Assembly: GCA_003132865.1 (NCBI GenBank)
Contig: PKYZ01000625.1
Span: forward strand, 1-19,892
Direction of reading: 5' to 3'
DNA: 19,892 nt
From: Bryobacterales bacterium
GTDB taxonomy: Bacteria > Acidobacteriota > Terriglobia > Bryobacterales > Bryobacteraceae
Shown here in pieces: positions 1-6,229 of the stretch. Below the pieces are notes generated by a model, which was given only the letters and a program-made list of their open reading frames with translations, had not been told where the DNA came from and did no database searches. Position numbers and translations under genes: made by a program. Positions within the stretch are counted from its first letter, which is position 1. Each line of letters begins with the position of its first letter.

Positions 1-158
1 CAGGAGGGCTGGCCGCGTGCGGTGCCACCCGAAAACGGGCCATCTGCTGGCTTGGGTTCACCAAGAACCCACCTTCTGGGGAGGTGCTCTCCTGCTGACC
101 GCAGAATTTGTGTCAGCTCCTTGGCCGGTTCGCGCGGGGGACGCTCGAAGGCCCGTTT

Positions 159-189
159 TCCTCCTGCTCGCCTGCTGCACGCAGGAGGA
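159..189 (+). other. Strong hairpin in the leader (9-bp stem, 13-nt loop)
   Basis: Bases 159-167 (TCCTCCTGC) are perfectly complementary to 181-189 (GCAGGAGGA). No run of T follows, so a simple intrinsic terminator is unlikely. Its downstream arm contains AGGAGG, which resembles a ribosome binding site, but no good start codon with a real protein follows. It could be a structural element of the leader RNA or chance in GC-rich DNA. Confidence 0.4.
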
Positions 190-355
190 CGATGAAGGCG
201 GCCCGCCATCAGAAATCCCTCTGCACGGAACACACAGAATTTCATCCCAAAAGCCGGAGGCGCAAGATTGGTTTAGGCGTACTAACCTTACTATGTCATG
301 CAAGCACATCCGTGCGATCCGGGACTTTCCCTGGCACTTCTGCTAACTTTTGTTA

Positions 356-384
356 TTGCTTTTAGGATCTGCAACTATTAATAT
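356..384 (+). promoter_or_regulatory. Possible sigma-70-like promoter for the operon
   Basis: TTGCTT (356-361) and TAATAT (379-384) are separated by 17 bases inside the most AT-rich patch of the leader. Both boxes match the consensus only partly. Transcription from here would give a leader of roughly 145 bases before the ATG at 536. This is a pattern match by eye; other promoters further upstream are possible. Confidence 0.25.
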
Positions 385-495
385 TGCGTTGTACAGCGTA
401 TCACGTCTTGCAACCCGCGTATCGCATCTGCCATACGGCCGAAGTCGGGTTGCATTGGATCCTGCAAGCGTAGATCTCGCAATTGGGACCTTAAT

Positions 496-508
496 GGCGG
501 CAGCTTGT
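496..508 (+). promoter_or_regulatory. ops-like antitermination motif ahead of the NusG paralogue
   Basis: The sequence GGCGGCAGCTTGT matches the enterobacterial ops element core GGCGGTAGCGTG at 10 of 12 positions. It lies 28 bases upstream of the ATG at 536. In RfaH systems ops pauses RNA polymerase in the non-coding leader and recruits the NusG paralogue. Here the paralogue is itself the first gene, which would make the operon self-reinforcing. The match is seen in the sequence; the role is inference, because ops sequences are not known to be conserved this far from enterobacteria. Confidence 0.3.
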
Positions 509-525
509 CCAAATACCTTTAAATT

Positions 526-538
526 GGGAGAAGTCATG
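526..538 (+). promoter_or_regulatory. Good ribosome binding site and ATG, in the wrong frame for the downstream NusG domain
   Basis: GGGAG at 526-530 followed by five bases and ATG at 536 is the best translation start near the first gene. The frame it opens runs for over 300 bases without a stop, but it is one base out of register with the NusG domain. The NusG frame is closed by TGA at 579-581 and offers only a GTG at 588 without a clear binding site. Confidence 0.5.
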
Positions 539-587
539 GTGTCGTCGGCTGAGCGTGGCGTGAATTTCGAATCGGATCTGACCCGGC

Positions 588-1169
588 GTGCGGCGTTATC
601 GCGGCCGGACAATCTGTCTTTGGTATGCCATTCAGATCCAATCCAAATTGGGAAGCGTCGCCTCCGCCACCCTGCGCGGCAAGGGCTACGAAGAGTTCCT
701 GCCGCTCTATCGCTCCCGGCGACAGTGGTCCGACCGGATCAAAGAACTGGAACTCCCTCTCTTCCCCGGCTATTTGTTCTGCCGGTTCGACGCAAACGAT
801 CGCCTGCTGCCCATCCTGACCACGCCCGGCGTGATCGGAATTATCGGTGCCGGCAAGACCCCTGTTCCCGTTGACGACGAAGAGATCGAGGCCGTGAGGG
901 CCATCCTGCGTTCCGGGCTTGCCGCGCAGCCGTGCCCGTTTCTCACTGTCGGCTCCAGGGTGTACATCGAGGCCGGCCCGCTGGCGGGCGTGGAAGGCAT
1001 CGTCACCAACACGGACAAGGTTTATCGCCTCATAGTCTCTGTCGGCCTGCTGCAACGTTCTGTCGCTGTCGAAATCGACCGCGAGTGGGCTCGACCCATC
1101 TCTGATCGCATGGGTCCCCGCGCCGTGCCCCTGTCCGAACGTACGCATTTCTTGGCACGCGCTGGCTAA
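588..1169 (+). CDS. Transcription antitermination protein, NusG/RfaH/UpxY family
   Basis: The product is a specialised NusG paralogue of about 193 residues that should bind RNA polymerase and suppress early termination in this operon. The NGN domain covers roughly residues 10-110, beginning at LWYAIQIQSK and including LFPGYLFCRF. The C-terminal KOW segment (about 128-150) reads VGSRVYIEAGPLAGVEG and TN. As the first gene of a polysaccharide cluster it sits exactly where UpxY-type regulators do. The start is unsettled. GTG 588 is the only start in this frame because TGA at 579 closes it, yet the strong binding site and ATG at 536 lie in another frame. Skipping one base near 600-615 would join them into a protein starting MVSSAERGVNF. 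That could be a frameshift mutation, a sequence error or a truly short form. The family call is firm. Confidence 0.88.
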   Translation: MRRYRGRTICLWYAIQIQSKLGSVASATLRGKGYEEFLPLYRSRRQWSDRIKELELPLFPGYLFCRFDANDRLLPILTTPGVIGIIGAGKTPVPVDDEEIEAVRAILRSGLAAQPCPFLTVGSRVYIEAGPLAGVEGIVTNTDKVYRLIVSVGLLQRSVAVEIDREWARPISDRMGPRAVPLSERTHFLARAG

Positions 1170-1240
1170 AGAACACAGCGATATGCGGAAGCCGCCTTGA
1201 CTGGATGGCGGCAATTGTCGCGCCCCAAGAGCATGCCCGC

Positions 1241-1501
1241 ATGCCTGATTCCGTTTACAGAAGCAAAATGATCAGCTTCCGCCTCTCCCAGGTGGAGTAC
1301 GAAGTCCTGAAGAAGGAGTATCGCACCTACGGCGCCCGCAACGTCTCCGAGCTCGCGCGCCTGGCCTTGCAACGCATCATCAACGGATCGGCTGCTTCCC
1401 ACGATGCCTGCGCCGCAAAGGTCGCGGAACTCGATGATCGGGTCCATGCTCTTGAGTCCCAAGTCTCTTTCCTGTTGGGACGGGCGGGGGTCACGTCATG
1501 A
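1241..1501 (+). CDS. Small ribbon-helix-helix-like DNA-binding protein, copy 1
   Basis: The protein has 86 residues if started at ATG 1241; an in-frame ATG at 1205 would add 12. It shows the pattern of a ribbon-helix-helix (Arc/CopG-like) fold. A short strand (KMISFRLSQVEYEVL) is followed by a helix, a GARNVSELAR turn-helix, and then LALQRII. The tail (AAKVAELDDRVHALESQVSFL) has heptad spacing and looks like a coiled coil for oligomerisation. It is the intact member of three related copies lying between the antiterminator and Wzz. A role as an operon-specific transcription regulator is inference from fold and place. Its stop overlaps an ATG (ATGA at 1498-1501) that opens a 28-codon frame leading almost to copy 2. 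Confidence 0.65.
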   Translation: MPDSVYRSKMISFRLSQVEYEVLKKEYRTYGARNVSELARLALQRIINGSAASHDACAAKVAELDDRVHALESQVSFLLGRAGVTS

Positions 1502-1589
1502 GGGTCCTGCTGTTCCTCTTACTGCAGCACTCCCCTCCGCATCGGCCTGCTCGCCGGATTCCATCCCGTACATGGAGGGCTTGATTCGT

Positions 1590-1826
1590 ATGACTGATCC
1601 CCGAAACCGTGTGGTCTTTTTCCGCATTACTGAAGGCGAATACGAAAAACTGAGAGAAGTCTTGTCACATGATGGGGCGCGGAGCCTGTCCGACTTCATG
1701 CGTAACGAACTTCTGGATTACATTCATTCCGGCACCACTACTGAGCGTCTCTATTATCGTCTTTCGCGTCACCCAGGACGAATATCGCAGCTTGAAAGAA
1801 GCCTGCGAGTCCCGCGGGGCCCGTAA
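1590..1826 (+). CDS. Ribbon-helix-helix-like protein, copy 2, with an aberrant C-terminus
   Basis: The start at ATG 1590 is preceded by GGAGG at 1574-1578. The N-terminal part (MTDPRNRVVFFRITEGEYEK, then GARSLSDFMRNELLDYIHSG) is clearly related to copy 1 (GARNVSELAR) and copy 3 (GARNLSDFTR). After residue 50 or so the resemblance stops. The frame then reads through the beginning of copy 3 out of register (ERLYYRLSRHPGRISQ), ending at 1826 with a tail that resembles nothing. The expected coiled-coil tail is missing. The simplest reading is a recombination or deletion between neighbouring copies that removed the end of copy 2 and the start of copy 3, possibly with a one-base slip. It may be a decayed gene. 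Confidence 0.5.
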   Translation: MTDPRNRVVFFRITEGEYEKLREVLSHDGARSLSDFMRNELLDYIHSGTTTERLYYRLSRHPGRISQLERSLRVPRGP

Positions 1827-2004
1827 TCTGTCCGATTTTACCCGCTCCGAAGTCCTGGCCACCCTTCATTCTGGCTCCGTCGTCGATTACCTGACCCGCC
1901 GCTTCGAGTTGATCGAAACGCAAATCGCCACCATGCAGTCCGCCATTGCCTGTCTCAACCAGAGCCTTGATGGAAAGAGCCATGCCGCACCCGCCTCGCA
2001 GTGA
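1741..2004 (+). pseudogene. Ribbon-helix-helix-like protein, copy 3, lacking its own start
   Basis: From about 1741 the frame encodes SVSIIVFRVTQDEYRSLKEA, then ESRGARNLSDFTRSEVLATL, then a heptad-like tail (ELIETQIATMQSAIACL), ending at TGA 2002-2004. This is a whole RHH-like domain plus coiled coil, closely parallel to copies 1 and 2. No ATG, GTG or TTG lies directly before it in frame. The only upstream ATGs (1669, 1672) lie inside copy 2 in the wrong register. A one-base shift near 1745 would join it to copy 2 and give one protein with two RHH-like domains. Whether it is expressed is unknown; the domain call is based on the shared motif pattern. Confidence 0.5.
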
Positions 2005-2013
2005 CATTTCTGC

Positions 2014-2047
2014 CTTATCTGTGCGTATCTGTGTCCATCTGTGGTTG
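2014..2047. repeat. Dispersed intergenic repeat of the 'TCTGTGTCCATCTGTGGTT' type
   Basis: The stretch contains TATCTGTGCGTATCTGTG followed by TCCATCTGTGGTT. The minus strand in one frame reads NHRWTQIRTDK. This is the sequence and peptide signature of a short repeat I recall as scattered between genes in many GC-rich environmental bacteria and often mis-annotated as coding. Its function is not known to me. It lies directly after the stop of copy 3 (2004). A count of similar copies in the same genome would settle it. Confidence 0.5.
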
Positions 2048-2049
2048 CT

Positions 2050-2348
2050 TCCCTCTGTCTTGCCCAGGCAGGCTCGTCCGGCCTCCGTGCCCGAGTCCGC
2101 CGCCAATCTCTCGGCCCAGTCCGTCGGCGCCGTCAAGCAGCCAATCGCCTTCTGGGCAGCCGAACCCATCACCTTGCTCGCTGGCGGCCTTAGCCGGGGT
2201 CACCAAGCTTCAGCGCCACATCGACGATCTCAAGGCGAAAGTGAACCAGTTCGCCGAATACGTAGCGCAGAGTCCTGCAGGCGACGCATGAGCTGGCCGG
2301 GCACTCTCTTACCCTGGAACGCTATTCTTGTCAATTTGTGAGCAATCT
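2050..2348 (+). other. Region before wzz with a frame-broken coding remnant
   Basis: No intact gene is evident. One frame (about 2086-2190) reads ESAANLSAQSVGAVKQPIAF and WAAEPITLLAGGL. Shifted by one base, the next frame continues AGVTKLQRHIDDLKAKVNQF, then AEYVAQSPAGDA, and stops at TGA 2289-2291. The second part has helix-forming, heptad-like spacing similar to the tails of the RHH-like proteins upstream. It may be the end of a further related gene or of an unrelated small membrane or coiled-coil protein. I do not recognise it. The last 57 bases before Wzz show only a weak purine patch ahead of ATG 2349. Confidence 0.35.
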
Positions 2349-3836
2349 ATGCCTGAACCGTCCCTAAACTATTCGCCCGTGCAACCTGCCCAAGTATCTA
2401 TCAGAAGCGTCGTCGCTGCTCTCTTCCGCCGCAAACCGCTCGTCCTTAGCCTGTTCACCGGCATCTTGGCGGGCGTCGCGCTCGTCACTTGGCTAATGCC
2501 GCGCAAATACGAATCCTCTATGAAGGTGTTGGTCAAGAACGAGCGCCCCGACCTCGTCGTCAGCCCCGATGCCGGCAATGGTGGCCAGTTGCGCGAGGAT
2601 GTGAGTGAAAACGAGGTCAACTCTGAAATCGAGCTTCTCACTAGTAATGACCTCATTGTCCAGGTCGTCCGCGCCTGCCACCTGTACGAGCGTGCGTCCC
2701 GGACCTTCCTGACGGCCGACGAGACACCTTCGCAGGCCTTCGAGAGGGCTGCTCGCAAGCTGAAGCACGATCTGAATATCACGCCCGTGCGCAAAGCCAA
2801 TATCATTCAGATCACCTACTCGGCGCCGACTCCCGAGCTCGCCGCCTCCGTGCTGCGACAGCTCTCGATCGCCTATCTTGATGCCCATCTGAACGTTCAT
2901 CGTACTGCGGGCAGCCAGGAGTTCTTCCGCGATCAGGCTGCCCGCTATGCAGCCAAGCTCCGTGATGCCGAAAACCGGCTCAGCCAATTCTGCCTGCGCA
3001 ATGACCTCACCTCTGTCGCTGAGCAGAAAGATCTGGTGCTCCGCAAGGCCTTGGACTCCGAAACCGCGCTCCGCGAAACCGACGCCGCCCTCGCCGAAAC
3101 CTCCACCCGTGTCGGCGAGTTGCGCAAACAGTTAGCCGCGCAAGAACGCCGCATCGTTACCCAAAGCCGCGTCGTGCCCAACCAGTACTCCGTCGAGCGC
3201 CTCAACACAATGCTCGCCGAGCTGGAGAACCGCCGCACCGAGGCGCTCATGAAATTCCGTCCTGATGATCGCGCGGTCGTCGAAGTCGAGCAGGAAATCG
3301 CCGACACCCGCGCCGCCCTGGACCGCGCAGCCAAGATCGTCTCCGTTGAAGAGTCCACCGATGTGAATCCGTTGCGGAGCGCCTTTGAAGGTGACCTCGC
3401 TCGCGACGAGCTCCAGGAAGCCGGGCTCCAGTCCCGCCATGATAGCGTCGCCCGAATCCTCGCTGCCTATCGCTCCCGCCTGGCCCAAATCGAGAGCGCC
3501 AGCATTGAGCACGACGCGCTCCAGTTAACCGTCAAGGAATCCGAAGAGAACTATCTCCTCTATGCGCGCAAGCATGAAGAAGCCCGCATCGCCGATTCGC
3601 TCGATCAGCAGAAGATCGCCAACGTCGCCATCGCCGAAGCCCCGGTTGAAAAGTACCTCCCCGCTAAACCCAAAGTGCTCCTGAACCTGGTGCTGGGCGT
3701 CTTTCTCGCCGGCTTTGTGAGCCTCGGCGCCGCCCTCAGAGCCGAGTACTCCGTCGACTCGTTCCACACCCCAGCCGAGCTCGAAGCCGCTACTGGCTTC
3801 CCCGTCTTGGCCACCGTTCCCTTTGATAAAGTTTGA
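2349..3836 (+). CDS. Polysaccharide chain-length determinant / co-polymerase, Wzz/GumC family
   Basis: This inner-membrane protein of about 495 residues sets the chain length of the polymer and links the polymerase to the exporter. A membrane segment (about residues 30-51, VLSLFTGILAGVALVTWL) follows a short cytoplasmic N-terminus. The Wzz domain then begins (YESSMKVLVKNERPDLVVSP). A long periplasmic coiled-coil region follows (for example RDAENRLSQFCLRN and LAELENRRTEALMKFRPDDR). A second membrane segment lies near the C-terminus (VLLNLVLGVFLAGFVSLGAA). There is no fused kinase domain, so it is the GumC/EpsF-like stand-alone form. I chose ATG 2349 over the in-frame TTG 2328. The ATPase gene follows directly, which fits a shared transcript. 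Confidence 0.9.
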   Translation: MPEPSLNYSPVQPAQVSIRSVVAALFRRKPLVLSLFTGILAGVALVTWLMPRKYESSMKVLVKNERPDLVVSPDAGNGGQLREDVSENEVNSEIELLTSNDLIVQVVRACHLYERASRTFLTADETPSQAFERAARKLKHDLNITPVRKANIIQITYSAPTPELAASVLRQLSIAYLDAHLNVHRTAGSQEFFRDQAARYAAKLRDAENRLSQFCLRNDLTSVAEQKDLVLRKALDSETALRETDAALAETSTRVGELRKQLAAQERRIVTQSRVVPNQYSVERLNTMLAELENRRTEALMKFRPDDRAVVEVEQEIADTRAALDRAAKIVSVEESTDVNPLRSAFEGDLARDELQEAGLQSRHDSVARILAAYRSRLAQIESASIEHDALQLTVKESEENYLLYARKHEEARIADSLDQQKIANVAIAEAPVEKYLPAKPKVLLNLVLGVFLAGFVSLGAALRAEYSVDSFHTPAELEAATGFPVLATVPFDKV

Positions 3837-3850
3837 GGCCCGTCCGTCCC

Positions 3851-4824
3851 GTGTATTGCCAGCACTTCGGTTTTCGTGAAGATCCTTTCGGCGTCTCCCC
3901 AGACGACCGCTTCTTCTTCGCCGGCTCGCAGCACGCCGAAGCCAGCGCCGCCCTCTACTACGCCATCGCCCAGCGCCGCGGCTTCGCCGTTTTGATTGCG
4001 CCCCCCGGTCTGGGCAAAAGTACCGTGCTGGTTAACCTCACCGCGCGCATTGCCTCCGAAGCCCGCGTCGCCTTCTTTGTTCATCCGCGTTTCGAAAGCG
4101 CCTCCGTGCTCGGGTCGGTCCTGCTGGCCATGGGTCTCGAGCCCGAACCCGACGCTGTCCGCCGCCACCGCCAACTCTACGCCTTCCTGCTGGATCTCCT
4201 TGGCCGGAGCAAAACGTGTGTGGTGGTCTTCGATGAAGCGCAGAACCTCACGGCCGAATCGCTCGAAACCATTCGCATGCTCTCGAATTTTGAGACGCCT
4301 TCTCAGAAACTGATCCAGTTCGTTCTTGCGGGCCAACCGGGCCTGGCAACCCTGCTCCGCGCACCGAAATGCGAGCAAACCCTGCAGCGCGTCAACATTG
4401 TTGCGCGGCTGCAGCCGCTGAGCGCCACGGAAATTGAGCAGTACATTGCGCACCGCCTGAAGGTCGCTGGCGCTCCCGTGCAAACCCTTTCTCGGCGTCG
4501 GCTGTGCGAGCCATAGCAACTGCGACCAAAGGCGTGCCGCGAATTGTTAACACCATCTGCTTTAACGCCCTCACGCTGGCTTTTGCCGTCGGTAAACGCA
4601 CCGTGGACGCAGCGGATATCGCCGAGGTCTTGAAAGACCTCTCGCTCGGCGAACCGCGGCCCGCATCCGCTCCTGTTCAACGACGAAACAAGTGGCGCTT
4701 GCCACAAGCACGACTACGGATACGACTCCCGAAAAACGCTCCGCGGGCGTCAGTCCGTCCCTTCTTCCTGGCCGCCGCAGTCTTTGCGTTCACTCTGGCA
4801 TGCGCCGCCCTGATCACCAGATGA
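3851..4824 (+). pseudogene. ExeA-like AAA ATPase of the polysaccharide locus, broken by a -1 frame change
   Basis: The product is related to general-secretion ATPase ExeA and to the ATPases of exosortase-type polysaccharide loci. From GTG 3851 it begins YCQHFGFREDPFGVSPDDRF, the typical N-terminus. Walker A is APPGLGKST (about residues 50-58) and Walker B is VVVFDEAQ (about 124-131). Sensor-like FVLAGQPGLA follows. The frame stops at 4516 after TLSRRRLCEP. Shifting back one base at 4487-4491 restores the expected continuation FSASAVRAIATATKGVPRIV, then NTICFNALTLAFAVGKRTVD. That second frame runs to TGA 4822-4824 and ends with a membrane segment (PFFLAAAVFAFTLACAALIT). One base missing in the run AAACCCTTTCTC explains everything. 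A TTG at 3833 overlapping the Wzz stop is an alternative start. Mutation and sequence error cannot be told apart here. Confidence 0.8.
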
Positions 4825-5535
4825 ATGAAACACGCGAAGCGACCGATTGGCTATTCCCTCTTCGTTCTCCGAACTGCAGTCACTTAAATCCACACGAGCG
4901 ACAAAACAAAATGGGCATACACACATCTGTTCTGGAAAAAGCATCGCCGCAAATAGATCTCTTCCCCACCCGTAGAGCGGCCCTCGCCGCCTTGTCCACC
5001 GTTCCTGGCCGTAGCGCTTACGCCGAATTGGCCGCCCGGCTTTTCGGCGATTCCGGCCGCCGCGTGGTCGCATTTGCCAGTGCCGGCCGCGGCGCGGGTG
5101 TTACTTACACCGTGCGTCGGCTCGCTGCGGAACTCACCCGCGCCGGCAGGAGCGTTGTCGTCCTTGATGGCGATCTGCGTCGCCTCCGCCTCGCCGGTCC
5201 GGACGTCCCGGAAGGGGAGTCTGGCTCGCTGCCGCCGATCCTTCGGCGCGCCACTCGCCAGTGAGCCAGAGCAGGAATCCGCGACTCTGGCCGGTCTCCG
5301 CGATCGTTTCGAGTGTATCCTGCTCGACTGCGGCTCGCTTCACGACTCCATCAATCTCCTGCGTCACGCCTCTGCCGCCGATGGCGTAGCCCTGGTCGTC
5401 GAAGCCGGGCGGACTGCCAAGGAGCAGGTCGAGCATGCCGCCCGTGTCATCCGGGAAGCCCGCGGGACGCTCATCGGTTTTGTGCTCAACAAACGCCGCT
5501 ATCCCGTTCCGGGATGGCTCTACCGCATGCTTTGA
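4821..5535 (+). pseudogene. CpsD/BY-kinase-like P-loop protein, degenerate and frame-broken
   Basis: This occupies the place of the Wzz-partner tyrosine autokinase. Its ATG (4821) overlaps the stop of the ATPase gene (ATGA); ATG 4911 is an alternative. The nucleotide site reads FASAGRGAGVTYT (about residues 85-97): the P-loop lysine is replaced by valine. The second site is VVVLDGDLRR (112-121), matching Walker A'. The first frame stops at 5264. The next frame carries GAPLASEPEQESATLAGLRD, then FECILLDCGSL (Walker B-like), then ADGVALVVEAGRTAKEQVEH, ending YPVPGWLYRML at 5535. A two-base loss in the CG-rich run near 5243-5252, or one extra base, would explain the break. The C-terminus has only two tyrosines, not the usual cluster. 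An active kinase is therefore unlikely; a structural partner of Wzz or a dying gene is more likely. Confidence 0.7.
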
Positions 5536-5545
5536 GGAGACAATT

Positions 5546-6199
5546 ATGCTGTGCTTTCGACTTACCGCGGTCCTGTTGATCGTTGCCGGATTTCTGTTCG
5601 GCGGCCAGGCGCCGGGCGCCTTCCCTGAGCGCAACCCTCGTTATCGCCTCCAGCCCACCGATGTGGTGGAGGTCCATTACCGGTACACGCCGGAATTCGA
5701 CCAGACGGTCGCCATTCAGCCCGACGGCTTCGTCACACTGCAAATCGTCGGCGACCTTAAACTGCAAGGACTAACTCTGGAACAGGTGAGGACCGCGATC
5801 CTCGAAAGAGCGAGCCGCCGCCTGAAAGACCCGGAGATCACGTTAGTCCTGAAAGAGTTTGAGAAGCCGTATTTCGTTGTTGGCGGCGAGGTAGGGACAC
5901 CCGGCAAGTTCGAGATGCGTGGGCCGGTCAACCCTATTCAAGCAATCGCCATGGCGGGCGGCTTCAAGACTGCGAGCGCCAAACACTCGCAGGTTATCCT
6001 GTTTCGTAGGGTCGGCCCCGATCTGGCGAAGACCCAAATTCTGGATTTGAAGGCCTCCATGAGCACGTCAGCCACGGAGCCGCTACCGGACCTGCGCCCC
6101 GGCGACATGCTGATCGTTCCCCAGAACCGCGTCAGCAAGATCGAACGCTTCGTCAAATGGGCCAACCTCGGGCTGTATGCGAACCCTATTACCTGGTAA
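5546..6199 (+). CDS. Polysaccharide export protein, Wza/EpsE family (short form)
   Basis: This periplasmic/outer-membrane export protein has 217 residues. The start at ATG 5546 has a clear site, GAGGAG at 5534-5539, six bases before it. A hydrophobic signal sequence covers about residues 5-24. There is no lipobox, although cysteine 3 is present. The poly-export domain (about 33-105) starts YRLQPTDVVEVHYRYTPEFD and includes AIQPDGFVTLQIVGDLKLQG. A single SLBB-type domain follows (about 108-192: YFVVGGEVGTPGKFEM, then RPGDMLIVPQNR). It is much shorter than E. coli Wza (about 380 residues), as is common in EPS loci with a GumC-type Wzz. It lies 10 bases after the CpsD-like gene and is intact. 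Confidence 0.9.
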   Translation: MLCFRLTAVLLIVAGFLFGGQAPGAFPERNPRYRLQPTDVVEVHYRYTPEFDQTVAIQPDGFVTLQIVGDLKLQGLTLEQVRTAILERASRRLKDPEITLVLKEFEKPYFVVGGEVGTPGKFEMRGPVNPIQAIAMAGGFKTASAKHSQVILFRRVGPDLAKTQILDLKASMSTSATEPLPDLRPGDMLIVPQNRVSKIERFVKWANLGLYANPITW

Positions 6200-6229
6200 G
6201 TTCCACTTCCTCATCATACATCCCTGAAA

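Larger units (their letters stand above)
1..535. other. Long gene-free leader upstream of the polysaccharide operon
   Basis: I see no convincing gene here. The open frames are short, overlap on both strands and translate to sequence without recognisable motifs. The stretch contains several small inverted repeats: CCCG-AAAA-CGGG at 28-39, a perfect 7-bp stem at 53-71, and a 9-bp stem at 159-189. An imperfect 18-nt direct repeat (87-104 and 167-184, 15 of 18 identical) carries the CCTGCTG core twice. An AT-rich patch at about 350-390 looks promoter-like. Just before the first gene lie an ops-like motif (496-508) and a good ribosome binding site (526-530). What the leader does is inference: it sits where antitermination signals of RfaH/UpxY-type operons usually lie. 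Confidence 0.55.

Noticed and set aside
17..346. 109-codon open frame in the leader
   Set aside because: No ribosome binding site, no motif, low-complexity GC-driven composition, and competing open frames on both strands.
534..1214. Long minus-strand open frame opposite the antiterminator
   Set aside because: It is a shadow of a gene with clear NusG motifs; its translation shows no domain.
4481..4495. Programmed -1 frameshift site in the ExeA-like gene
   Set aside because: The run AAACCCTTTC, read in frame as CAA ACC CTT TCT, does not make the canonical X-XXY-YYZ heptamer, and I see no clear downstream stimulatory structure.
3605..4519. 304-codon minus-strand open frame opposite the wzz end and the ATPase gene
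   Set aside because: The plus strand carries Walker A, Walker B and the family N-terminus; the minus frame is a GC-rich shadow.
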